From contig NZ_JADMJO010000005.1 of assembly GCF_018780385.1 (NCBI RefSeq), forward strand, positions 1 to 64,000: a stretch of 64,000 nt of DNA. Reading direction: 5' to 3'. Positions 17,684 through 25,712 of the stretch are shown in pieces. The stretch is from Hydrogenophaga sp. Its GTDB lineage: Bacteria; Pseudomonadota; Gammaproteobacteria; Burkholderiales; Burkholderiaceae_C. The notes beneath the pieces are model-generated. The model was given only the letters and a program-made list of their open reading frames with translations, was not told where the DNA came from and did no database searches. How positions within the stretch are numbered: the first letter of the stretch is position 1; every line of letters starts with the position of its first letter. A program made the position numbers and the translations under genes.

Positions 17684-18061
17684 TCAGCGCTGCGTAGGAT
17701 CGGTCGCTGTCTGGTCGAACTTCAGGAAGTAGGTGCGCGCCATGGCCACCAGTTGGGCGTCGCTTGGGTGGTCGCTGTTGATCACGTCGACCACCGCCTT
17801 GTCCACCGCGTGCGCATGGTGCTTGCAGTGGTCGCGGAATTCCAGCTTGGCGTTGGCCGGGCCGGTCAGCAGCACCTCGCTCACACCGTCGAGTGCCTGC
17901 ACGATTTCGTTGAAGAAGTCTTTGTCGGCCGTGGGGTTGCCGTGCTTGGGGGTGTGCTGGCTGCGCGCCTTGACGCGCTGCGCCTCGACATGCTCGCGGT
18001 CGAACATCAGAACGTGGGCTTCGCTGTGGTCGATCCAGACGATGGCGTGAAAAGTGGTCAT
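17684..18061 (-). CDS. eRF1-domain-3-like small protein ('translational machinery protein')
   Basis: A 125-residue protein starting TTFHAIVWIDHSEAHVLMFD with a central VSEVLLTGPANAKLEFRDHCKHH. The predicted alpha/beta order and the GPANAK-containing loop resemble the eRF1/Pelota-type domain found in small bacterial proteins often labelled translational machinery protein. No experimental role is known to me. Several His residues cluster in KHHAHAVDK. It lies 34 bp downstream of the DksA-like gene on the same strand, so they may be co-transcribed. Confidence 0.6.
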   Translation of the reverse strand: MTTFHAIVWIDHSEAHVLMFDREHVEAQRVKARSQHTPKHGNPTADKDFFNEIVQALDGVSEVLLTGPANAKLEFRDHCKHHAHAVDKAVVDVINSDHPSDAQLVAMARTYFLKFDQTATDPTQR

Positions 18062-18095
18062 GCAGGGGTTTCTCGCGAAGGGAGGGTTCGGGCGT

Positions 18096-18470
18096 TCAGA
18101 GACGGTCGCTCTCGGTTTTTTCGAGCTTTGTCTGGCAGTCGATGCAGCGCATGGCAGTAGGGTTGGCGTGCAGGCGCGACGCGGGGATGGACACGCCGCA
18201 GTCGACGCACAGACCGAAGCTGCCGTCGGCGATGCGTTTGAGCGCTGCGTCGATGGCGATCAGCTCGGCCGATTCGCGTTCTTCCAGGGTGAAGGACAGT
18301 TCGCGCTCGGTGTTGGCCTGGGACTGATCGTCGCTGGCGTTGCCCAGTGCTTCGGCGGCCGATTCGGCCCGGCTCATCGCGCCGCCGTGCTGGGCGCGCA
18401 ATTGCGCAAGCACATCGGTGCGCATCTCCTGGAGCTGGGCGGCGAAGGTGTCGGAAATGTGGGCTGTCAT
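18096..18470 (-). CDS. TraR/DksA-type zinc-finger protein
   Basis: A 124-residue protein of the DksA/TraR family, which binds the RNA polymerase secondary channel and modulates initiation. The zinc finger is complete: C88-x2-C91 and C109-x2-C112 (LCVDCG, RCIDCQ). The N-terminal helical hairpin is short and acidic. ATG 18470 is chosen over longer frames because GAGGAGAA lies just upstream. This is probably a secondary DksA paralogue rather than the main DksA, which is usually near 140-150 residues. It faces the crotonase gene divergently. Confidence 0.85.
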   Translation of the reverse strand: MTAHISDTFAAQLQEMRTDVLAQLRAQHGGAMSRAESAAEALGNASDDQSQANTERELSFTLEERESAELIAIDAALKRIADGSFGLCVDCGVSIPASRLHANPTAMRCIDCQTKLEKTESDRL

Positions 18471-18636
18471 TCGGTTCTCCTCGGGAAAAATGTGGATCGT
18501 GCGGCGACCCTTTGTGTTGTTCCATGGTGCGCCTTTCGGTGCCGTGGTGCCTTGATGCACGTCAATCACAATGGCCCGAACGCCAGGGTGCGCGACGCGT
18601 CCCTGATTCATAACCCGATTCCCCGAGGAGACCCTG

Positions 18637-19476
18637 ATGACCACCGTGGATTACAGCCGTTACCAGACCCTGGCCATCACCCGGCGTGGCCCCGCCGTGG
18701 GCGGCGTGCCCTCGGTGCTCGACATCCAGATGCGCGCCGACGGCCCCGGCGGCAATGGCAAGCTGCCCACCGCCGGGCACGAGGGTCACTGGGAACTCAG
18801 CGAGATCTGGCGCGACGTGGGACGCGACGACAGCGTGCGCTGCGCCGTGCTGCGCGGCAGTGGCCTGGGGTTTTCGGGCGGTGGTGATCTCGCGCTGGTG
18901 CAGGACATGGCGACCGACTTCGAGGTGCGCACGCGGGTGTGGAAAGAGGCGCGTGATCTGGTCTACAACGTCATCAACTGCGACAAGCCGATCGTGAGCG
19001 CGATGCACGGCCCGGCCGTGGGCGCGGGCCTGGTGGCCGGCTTGCTGGCCGACATCTCGATCGCCGCGAAGAGCGCCAAGATCGTCGACGGCCACACGCG
19101 CCTGGGCGTGGCCGCCGGGGACCACGCGGCCATCGTCTGGCCGCTGCTGTGCGGGCTGGCCAAGGCCAAGTACTACCTCCTGCTGTGCGACCCCATCAGC
19201 GGCGAAGAGGCCGAGCGCATCGGGCTGGTGTCGCTCGCGGTGGACGACGATCAACTGAACGACAAGGCCTTTGAAGTGGCCGACCGGCTGGCCAGCGGCA
19301 GCCAGACCGCGATCCGCTGGACCAAGTACTCGCTCAACAACTGGCTGCGCCAGGCCGGCCCCGCGTTCGACACCTCGCTGGCGCTCGAATTCATGGGGTT
19401 TGCCGGCCCCGATGTGCGCGAAGGTGTGGCATCCTTGCGTGAACGCCGCGCTCCCCGCTACGGCGTGGACGGCTGA
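18637..19476 (+). CDS. Enoyl-CoA hydratase/isomerase (crotonase) family protein
   Basis: A 279-residue crotonase-fold protein. The first oxyanion-hole segment is [11 protein letters not shown] and the second is [14 protein letters not shown]. At the positions of the two catalytic Glu residues of classical hydratase there is Val ([11 protein letters not shown]) and Thr (DGHTRLGV), while an Asp lies in [13 protein letters not shown]. It is therefore unlikely to be a standard hydratase; an isomerase, hydrolase or decarboxylase branch is possible. CGAGGAGA precedes the start. It sits 48 bp before phaM on the same strand, so co-transcription is possible. Confidence 0.8.
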   Translation: MTTVDYSRYQTLAITRRGPAVGGVPSVLDIQMRADGPGGNGKLPTAGHEGHWELSEIWRDVGRDDSVRCAVLRGSGLGFSGGGDLALVQDMATDFEVRTRVWKEARDLVYNVINCDKPIVSAMHGPAVGAGLVAGLLADISIAAKSAKIVDGHTRLGVAAGDHAAIVWPLLCGLAKAKYYLLLCDPISGEEAERIGLVSLAVDDDQLNDKAFEVADRLASGSQTAIRWTKYSLNNWLRQAGPAFDTSLALEFMGFAGPDVREGVASLRERRAPRYGVDG

Positions 19477-19524
19477 GAACCGGCAGCACGGCACTCGCCC
19501 CTGACCCATCCACAGGAGACACCC

Positions 19525-20652
19525 ATGAGCGACGCGCCCAGCAGCGGATTCGGCAAGTTCGTGCCCGGTTTCGAGTTCCTGCAAAACCTCGCAGGCCAGG
19601 CCGCCGGGGGGGTGGCGCAGGGCATCGGGCAGAACATCCCGCAGTTGCCCAACCTCGGCAGTTGGGTCGCCCCCACCTTCAACGTGGAGGACCTCGAAAA
19701 ACGCATCGAGGAACTCAAGGCGGTGCACTTCTGGCTCGACCAGAATTCCAAGGCGCTGGGTGCCACCATCCAGGCGCTTGAAGTGCAGAAGATGACGCTG
19801 TCCACGCTCAAGAGCATGAACTTCAGCATGGGCGATGTCGCCAACGCGCTCAAGATCAAGGCGGCCGACACGCTGGCCAGCTTCACCGGCGCAGCGCCAG
19901 CCACACCGGGTGCCCAGTTCGCGGGGCTCGAGATTCCGGAGCGCACTTACGGCAACGCCCCCGCGGCCGAACCCGACGAGGAGGCCGAGGACGAAGAGAT
20001 GGCCGAACCCGAGCCGGCGCCCGAACCCGCACGCAAGAGCAAGGTCCGCCCCTCGACCGTCACAACACCCGCCCCGGCTTCAGGCGGCGTGGTCGACCCG
20101 ATGCAGTGGTGGGGTGCGATCTCGCAGCAGTTCCAGCAGATTGCCAGCAACGCCATGAAGGACGTGGCCAAACAGACCGCGCGGGACACCACGCGCCAGG
20201 TGGCCTCGGGATTGACCGACCAGGCCGTGAAGGCCGCCACCGGCATGGCAGGCAAGGCCGCGCGCAGCATCGGTGGCACGGTGGCTCGCAACGTGGGCAC
20301 CGCCGCCGGCATGGGCCGCGCAGCGGCACGGGCCGTCACGGCGCCTGCGAAAAAGGCGGCGCCTCGCCCTGCAGCCAAAAAGGCGCCCACCCGTGCCCCA
20401 GCGGCCCAGGCCCCGGCGCGCGCGCCATCGGCGCAGCCCATGGCCGCAGGCGACTGGACCATGCCCACGGCGTTCTTCCCCGGCTTTGCCGCGTTGCAGC
20501 CCGCTGCACCGACGGCCAGGCCCAGGAAGGCCGCCGCCAAGAAAGGCGGGTCCAGCAAGGCCGCCACCAAGAAAGGCGGGTCCAGCAAGGCCGCCACCCC
20601 GAAACCCGCTGCCCGCAAGACCGCGGCGGCCAAATCCACTCGCCGACGTTGA
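19525..20652 (+). CDS. phaM: PhaM-type polyhydroxyalkanoate granule regulatory protein
   Basis: 375 residues. The N-terminal 110 residues (FGKFVPGFEFLQNLAGQA, NLGSWVAPTFNVEDLEKRIEELKAVHFWLDQN in part) match the PhaM core, which binds PHA synthase PhaC. The C-terminal half is disordered, rich in Ala, Lys and Pro and histone H1-like (KKAAPRPAAKKAP, STRRR end), matching PhaM's DNA-binding tail that ties carbonosomes to the nucleoid for partition at division. A 30-bp unit encoding KKGGSSKAAT is tandemly duplicated near the end. It is longer than the Ralstonia protein because of the extended tail. Confidence 0.88.
   Translation: MSDAPSSGFGKFVPGFEFLQNLAGQAAGGVAQGIGQNIPQLPNLGSWVAPTFNVEDLEKRIEELKAVHFWLDQNSKALGATIQALEVQKMTLSTLKSMNFSMGDVANALKIKAADTLASFTGAAPATPGAQFAGLEIPERTYGNAPAAEPDEEAEDEEMAEPEPAPEPARKSKVRPSTVTTPAPASGGVVDPMQWWGAISQQFQQIASNAMKDVAKQTARDTTRQVASGLTDQAVKAATGMAGKAARSIGGTVARNVGTAAGMGRAAARAVTAPAKKAAPRPAAKKAPTRAPAAQAPARAPSAQPMAAGDWTMPTAFFPGFAALQPAAPTARPRKAAAKKGGSSKAATKKGGSSKAATPKPAARKTAAAKSTRRR
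20539..20598 (+). repeat. Two perfect 30-bp tandem repeats inside phaM
   Basis: Copies 20539-20568 and 20569-20598 are identical and in frame; each encodes ten residues, KKGGSSKAAT. They extend the basic tail of PhaM. Copy number is a likely site of slippage variation between strains. Confidence 0.9.
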
Positions 20653-20682
20653 ACCTGGACAGCGTTGGTGGGTCGTATCCCC

Positions 20683-21990
20683 ATGAAACTCTTTCCCTAC
20701 GCCCACGCCACCCATCCGCAATGGCGCATGGCCGCCGCCCTGGTGCTGGCGCAGCTGCGCGGCCAGATGGCCTTGCCCGACTACGCCAAGGCGCCCGCGC
20801 TGGCGCTGCTCTACATCACCGATCACTACGCCACCGAGGCCCAGGCCATCCTCGAGCACCTTAGCGCGGAACTGCCGGAAGTGACCGACTGGGCGGGCAC
20901 GGTGGGGGTGGGCGTGTCGGCCAACAACGTCGAGTATTTCGACGAGCCCGCGCTCAGTGTGATGCTGTGTGACCTGAGTCCTGACCAATACCGCGTGTTC
21001 AGCGGCGTGGCGCCGCTCTCGGCCAGCGGCCGCGCGGCGGGCACTGCGGGCTTCGTGGCCCACACCGCGCTGGTGCACGCCGATGGCAGCACCCCCGAGC
21101 TCAATGAGCTGATTGCCGAAGTGGCGGACCGCACCACCAGCGGCTACGTGTTCGGTGGGCTGGCCGGCAGCCGTGGGCAGAGCGTGCAGTTCTCGCTCGG
21201 CAGCGCGGGCAATCTGAGTGGTCATGGTGCCGCCAGCGGCGTGTTTCACGGGGGCTTGAGCGGCGTGGCTTTCGGGTCCGACGTGGGCATCGTCTCGCGC
21301 GTGACGCAGGGCGCGCAGCCCGTGGACCGGCAGCGCACGGTCACCGCCTCCGACGGCAACCTCGTGCTGCAGCTGGACGGCGAACCCGCGCTGGACGTGC
21401 TGCTGCGGGAACTCGACATTTCGCTGGAGCAACCCGAGCTGGCCATGCCGCGCCTGCGCGCCACGCTGGTGGGCCTGACGCAGCCCCACCCCGATGTCGA
21501 CATCGTGCTGCCGGCCAGTGGCCCGCAGCTGCGCGGGCAGTTCGGCGCCGAGGTCATGGTGAGGCACCTGATCGGCCTGGACCCGGGCCGCCGGGGCGTG
21601 GCCATTGGCGATGTGGCACCCGAGGGCACTCGGCTGGCGTTCTGCGAGCGCAACGTGCAGGCCGCGCGGGCCGACCTGGTCCGGGTGTGCTCCGAGGTGC
21701 GCGAAGAGCTGGAACCCGAAGAGCTCAGTCTGTCGATGGCCAGCGCCCTGACCGCGGCGGAAGCGGAGGCCGCGCCCCACCCGGCGCGGCGCATCGCGGG
21801 CGCCATTTATGTCAGCTGCGCGGGCCGCGGTGGCCCGCATTTCGGCAGCCCCAGTGCCGAGCTGCAGGTGGTGCGACGCGCCCTGGGCGACGTGCCGCTG
21901 GTGGGGTTTTTTGCCGGTGGCGAGATCGCGCACCACCGGCTGTATGGCTACACCGGCGTGCTGACCGTCTTCACGATGCCGGCACCTTGA
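20683..21990 (+). CDS. FIST-domain signal-transduction protein
   Basis: A 435-residue protein with FIST_N (about 30-235, GVGVSANNVEYFDEPALSVML, YVFGGLAGSRG) and FIST_C (about 240-425, AIYVSCAGRGGPHFG, LVGFFAGGEIAHH near the end). FIST domains are thought to bind small ligands such as amino acids and usually feed kinases or cyclases; here the domain stands alone. ATG 20683 is preferred to a weaker GTG/ATG frame opening at 20665 because MKLFPYAHATHPQW begins the conserved part. It lies 30 bp after phaM, probably in the same transcript. Confidence 0.85.
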   Translation: MKLFPYAHATHPQWRMAAALVLAQLRGQMALPDYAKAPALALLYITDHYATEAQAILEHLSAELPEVTDWAGTVGVGVSANNVEYFDEPALSVMLCDLSPDQYRVFSGVAPLSASGRAAGTAGFVAHTALVHADGSTPELNELIAEVADRTTSGYVFGGLAGSRGQSVQFSLGSAGNLSGHGAASGVFHGGLSGVAFGSDVGIVSRVTQGAQPVDRQRTVTASDGNLVLQLDGEPALDVLLRELDISLEQPELAMPRLRATLVGLTQPHPDVDIVLPASGPQLRGQFGAEVMVRHLIGLDPGRRGVAIGDVAPEGTRLAFCERNVQAARADLVRVCSEVREELEPEELSLSMASALTAAEAEAAPHPARRIAGAIYVSCAGRGGPHFGSPSAELQVVRRALGDVPLVGFFAGGEIAHHRLYGYTGVLTVFTMPAP

Positions 21991-22005
21991 CGCATCAGCC
22001 GACGC

Positions 22006-22764
22006 TCAAGCCGGTTTGACCGCTCGGGCCCGCGCCCGCTCCAGTGTGCGGTTCGCGTCCGCCACGCCCATGCCGTACATGTCGGCAAACTCCTCAACCG
22101 TCTTGCCACTCGCTTCAAACGCGCGCAGCAACGCCGCGTCTTTGGCCGCTCGGCTCACCACCGCGTCCAGCGCTTCCTGGGTCAGCGCATTGACGGCTTC
22201 GTCGCGCGTCTGCACCAGCGCGGCGTAGGCTTCGGCACCCAGGCCCGAGGCTTCAAACGCTTGCTCTATGCGCTGGCGCAACTTGGGCCGCAGGTCTTGT
22301 GGTGCTCGGCCCTGGCGACGGCGAAACACCTCCACCAGCGCGTGGTGCACGTGCTCGGGAGCGAGGTCTTCCACCGGCTGGCCGCTCAGGTCGCAGCGTG
22401 GCTGGCCGCTGGCCACCGCAGTGAGGTAGCGGGTGGAGCGCGTGTGCAGGGCCAGTGCGGCTTTCAGACCGTCCTTGTCCAGCGCGTCGGGGTGCGCGTC
22501 GAGCAGGTCCTGGAAGATGCCGCGCTTCATGGGCAGAAACACTTCACCAAACAGCGCCGGGTAGAGCTGGGCGAGCTGGTCGAGCATGGGGTGGTGCCGA
22601 GAGGGAGCGGTCCCCGCGGGCGGGTTGGCACCGCCTTGCTGCGCGCGCTGTGGCGCCGGGCCGCGGCGGTTGCGTCCGCCGCGGCCCGGTGGGCGGTTCC
22701 CGGTGTTGGATTCGGTGGGAGCCGTCGCTGCAGCGTCGGTGGGTTCGGAGGCGTTCGGATTCAT
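22006..22764 (-). CDS. proQ: ProQ/FinO-family RNA chaperone
   Basis: 252 residues. A low-complexity N-terminal arm with RGG-like GRGGRNRRG (about 25-40) precedes the FinO/ProQ domain (about 58-170: LAQLYPALFGEVFLPMKRGIFQDLL, ALHTRSTRYL). Such proteins bind structured small RNAs and 3' ends. The C-terminal part is helical (TVEEFADMYGMGVADANRTL) and differs from the E. coli Tudor-like tail. ATG 22764 is chosen because AGGAAACC immediately precedes it; an ATG four codons earlier lacks a site. It is convergent with the FIST gene. Confidence 0.88.
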   Translation of the reverse strand: MNPNASEPTDAAATAPTESNTGNRPPGRGGRNRRGPAPQRAQQGGANPPAGTAPSRHHPMLDQLAQLYPALFGEVFLPMKRGIFQDLLDAHPDALDKDGLKAALALHTRSTRYLTAVASGQPRCDLSGQPVEDLAPEHVHHALVEVFRRRQGRAPQDLRPKLRQRIEQAFEASGLGAEAYAALVQTRDEAVNALTQEALDAVVSRAAKDAALLRAFEASGKTVEEFADMYGMGVADANRTLERARARAVKPA

Positions 22765-22820
22765 GGTTTCCTGCATTCAGGCGTTCGAGCAAAGCCCGAC
22801 ATCATGCCAGCCGGACCGCT

Positions 22821-23552
22821 TCAGCGTCGCAGTTGGCCAAAGGCTTCGAATTCCCAGCTGCGCATGGCCAGCACCAGGGTGTAGCCCTCGCGGTCTTTCT
22901 CGGCCAGCTTCTGGTCGGTCTGGTGTTGTTGCGCAAAGTCCTGCGCCACGCGCTGCAGCCGCTCCATGAACATGGGCGCCAGGGTGCGGCTCACCGAGCC
23001 GTGCACCAGCATCAGGCCCTCGCCGGTGCCGTCAAAGCCGCCGCGGAAATAGTCGAGCAGCGCGTGGTCGCGGAAGAAGTTCATCACCGGGCCGTGCGGG
23101 CGCCAGCGGAAGGTCTTGGCCAGCTTGAGGCGGTAGCGGTTGAGCGGGCGCAGCTCGATGATGCCGATGCGGTCGAGCTGGGCGAGGCATTTCACACAGT
23201 CGGCCTCGTTCAGGCGGTAGTGCGCCGTGATCTGCTCCAGCGTCCACTGGCTCAGCACGCAGATGGCCACCAGCAGCAGCTTCTTGTCGGCCACCACCGC
23301 GCGCTCCTGCTCCTGCGTCATCTCGCGCAAGAGGGGCTGGGCGTCCGCCACGCGACGCGCCAGGTCGGCGAAGTCCAGCCGCAGGGCGCGGCAGATCGCG
23401 TCCACCCGCGAGAGCGACATGTCGCCCTTGGCCAGCATGCGCTTCACGCTCGATTCGGCCATGCCCATGGCCAGCGCCAGATCGGCGTAGGTCATGCGCG
23501 CGGTCTTGAGTTCGTGCTTGAGCGCGGTGACGAGGTCGGTGGTGGTGCTCAT
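22821..23552 (-). CDS. XRE-family helix-turn-helix regulator
   Basis: A 243-residue protein. The HTH_XRE domain is at about 8-65: ELKTARMTYADLALAMGMAESSVKRML. The rest is a helical sensor or dimer domain that includes an apparent second winged-helix-like region (LSQWTLEQITAHYRLNEADCVKCLAQLDRIGIIELRPLNRY, partly quoted). Effector and targets are unknown. The frame is open upstream, but ATG 23552 starts the conserved part. It is divergent from the MFS-acyltransferase gene with a 215-bp gap, which may hold its operator. Confidence 0.85.
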   Translation of the reverse strand: MSTTTDLVTALKHELKTARMTYADLALAMGMAESSVKRMLAKGDMSLSRVDAICRALRLDFADLARRVADAQPLLREMTQEQERAVVADKKLLLVAICVLSQWTLEQITAHYRLNEADCVKCLAQLDRIGIIELRPLNRYRLKLAKTFRWRPHGPVMNFFRDHALLDYFRGGFDGTGEGLMLVHGSVSRTLAPMFMERLQRVAQDFAQQHQTDQKLAEKDREGYTLVLAMRSWEFEAFGQLRR

Positions 23553-23767
23553 GGGATTTGCCGTTGGTATTGAGGATCGATACCAGTTGATCTGAGTCAG
23601 GCCACTGTATCGGAAAGCGATCCTTTCTGGTGAAGGCGCACGGACACTCCGGCCAGCCCGTGCCGATACCGTGGGCCTTGAGCCAACACGGGCTCGGTGA
23701 CAATGCGCCGGTCCGTCCCACGGCAATGGGCTGAGACCCGCCCCCACAACGACAGGAGAAGTCCACC

Positions 23768-25693
23768 ATGTCCGTGTCCCCATCGCACCCCGCCGAGGGT
23801 GGTCAGTTCGCCCTGCTGCGCCAGCGCCGCTTCGCGCCATTCTTCTGGACGCAGTTCCTGGGCGCCGCCAACGACAACCTGTTCAAGTTCGCCTTCACCG
23901 TGCTGGTCACGTATCAGCTGCAGGTGAGCTGGCTGCCGCCGTCGCTCGCCGGGCTGGTGATCGGTGCGCTGTTCATCCTGCCGTTCCTGCTGTTCTCGGC
24001 CACCAGCGGCCAGTTGGCCGACAAGCTGGACAAGAAGACGTTGATCGTCTTCGTCAAGCGGCTGGAGATCGGCATCATGGCGCTCGCCGCGTGGGCGTTC
24101 TTCACCACCAACATTGCGCTGCTGTTGCTGTGCACCTTCCTCATGGGACTGCACTCCACACTGTTCGGCCCGGTGAAGTTCGCCTACCTGCCCAACCACT
24201 TGAGCGAGCGTGAGCTCACGGGGGGCAACGGCATGGTGGAAATGGGCACCTTCGTGGCCATTCTGCTGGGCAACCTGGCCGGTGGCCTGATCATCGCGGT
24301 GCCCGAGATCGGTGCACACCACGTGGGTTTCAGCTGTGTGGCGCTGGCGGTGATCGGGCGCATCACGGCTCAGGCGGTGCCCGCCACGCCGGCCACGGAC
24401 CCCGGCCTCACCATCAACTGGAATCCGTTCACCGAGACCTGGCGCAACCTGAAGCTGGCGCACGGCAACACGGTGGTGTTCCGCTCGGTGCTGGGCATCA
24501 GCTGGATGTGGTTTTTCGGCGCCGTGTTCCTCAGCCAGTTTCCGAGCTTTGCCAAGGAGGTGCTGCACGGCGACGAGCAGGTGGCCTCGCTGCTGCTGAT
24601 CGTGTTCTCCATCGGAATCGGTACCGGATCGCTCTTGTGCGAAGTGCTCTCGCGCCGCCATGTGGAGATCGGCCTGGTGCCGCTGGGCGCGATCGGCATG
24701 AGCGTGTTTTCCATCGACCTCTACTTCGCATCCAGCGGCCTGCCGCCCGCCAGTGCGCTCGGTTTGAGCGAGTTCATCGCCCTGCCAGCCCACTGGCGGG
24801 TGCTGGCCGACCTCACCTTGCTCAGTCTGTTTGCCGGCCTGTACAGCGTGCCCATGTACGCCTTGATCCAGATGCGCAGCCAGCCCACGCACCGTGCCCG
24901 CATCATCGCGGCCAACAACATCCTCAACGCGCTGTTCATGATCGCCAGCGCCGTCATCGCCGGCACCTTGCTGTCGTCGGGTTTCACCATCCCGCAGATG
25001 TTCCTGCTGGTGGGTCTGGCCAATGCGGTGGTGGCGTTCTACATCTTCATGCTGGTCCCCGAGTACCTGCTGCGCTTCGTGGCTTGGTTCGCGTCGCGCC
25101 TGGTCTACCGCTTCAAGGTGCGGGGCGACGAGCACATTCCCACAGACGGCGCGGCCGTGCTGGTGTGCAACCACGTGAGCTTTGTCGACGCCGTGCTGCT
25201 CATGGCCGCCAGCCCGAGGCCGATCCGTTTCCTGATGGACCACCGCATCTTCAAGGTGCCGCTGCTGGGCTGGCTCTTCAAGCTGGCCAAGGCCATTCCC
25301 GTCGCGCCGCAAAAGGAAGATGCGCAGGCTTATGAGGCCGCGTTCGAGGCCGCCGTGGCGGTGCTGCGTGATGGTGACTTGCTCGCGATCTTCCCCGAAG
25401 GCGGCATCACGCGCGACGGCCAGTTGCAGCCCTTCAAGGGTGGCGTGGTGAAGATCCTGGAAATGGCCAACCGCGAGGGTCTGCACCCGAGCGTGATCCC
25501 GATGGGGCTGAGCAACCTGTGGGGCTCGTACTTCAGCCGGGTCGAGGTGCGCAACGGGGAGGCGGTGGCCATGGTGAGGCCGTTTCGCCGCGGATTCTTC
25601 AGCCGTGTCGGGCTTCAGGTGGGCAGTCCGCTCGCGGCCTCGGCGGTGACGCTGGATGTCTTGCGCCAACGGGTCGCCACCTTGATCGACTGA
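23768..25693 (+). CDS. MFS transporter fused to a PlsC-type acyltransferase
   Basis: 641 residues. The first 425 form an MFS domain of about 12 membrane segments (FLGAANDNLFKFAFTVLV, the LplT lysophospholipid-flippase signature). The last 215 form a 1-acylglycerol-3-phosphate acyltransferase domain with catalytic H469-x4-D474 (NHVSFVD) and FPEGGIT (542-548). This is the LplT-Aas layout, which moves lysophospholipid across the inner membrane and reacylates it, but the AMP-ligase third domain of full-length fusions is missing, so the acyl donor is probably acyl-CoA or acyl-ACP supplied by another enzyme (inference). AGGAGAA lies 7-13 bases before the ATG. Confidence 0.9.
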   Translation: MSVSPSHPAEGGQFALLRQRRFAPFFWTQFLGAANDNLFKFAFTVLVTYQLQVSWLPPSLAGLVIGALFILPFLLFSATSGQLADKLDKKTLIVFVKRLEIGIMALAAWAFFTTNIALLLLCTFLMGLHSTLFGPVKFAYLPNHLSERELTGGNGMVEMGTFVAILLGNLAGGLIIAVPEIGAHHVGFSCVALAVIGRITAQAVPATPATDPGLTINWNPFTETWRNLKLAHGNTVVFRSVLGISWMWFFGAVFLSQFPSFAKEVLHGDEQVASLLLIVFSIGIGTGSLLCEVLSRRHVEIGLVPLGAIGMSVFSIDLYFASSGLPPASALGLSEFIALPAHWRVLADLTLLSLFAGLYSVPMYALIQMRSQPTHRARIIAANNILNALFMIASAVIAGTLLSSGFTIPQMFLLVGLANAVVAFYIFMLVPEYLLRFVAWFASRLVYRFKVRGDEHIPTDGAAVLVCNHVSFVDAVLLMAASPRPIRFLMDHRIFKVPLLGWLFKLAKAIPVAPQKEDAQAYEAAFEAAVAVLRDGDLLAIFPEGGITRDGQLQPFKGGVVKILEMANREGLHPSVIPMGLSNLWGSYFSRVEVRNGEAVAMVRPFRRGFFSRVGLQVGSPLAASAVTLDVLRQRVATLID

Positions 25694-25712
25694 TCGCCGT
25701 GAGCGCCGTCCC

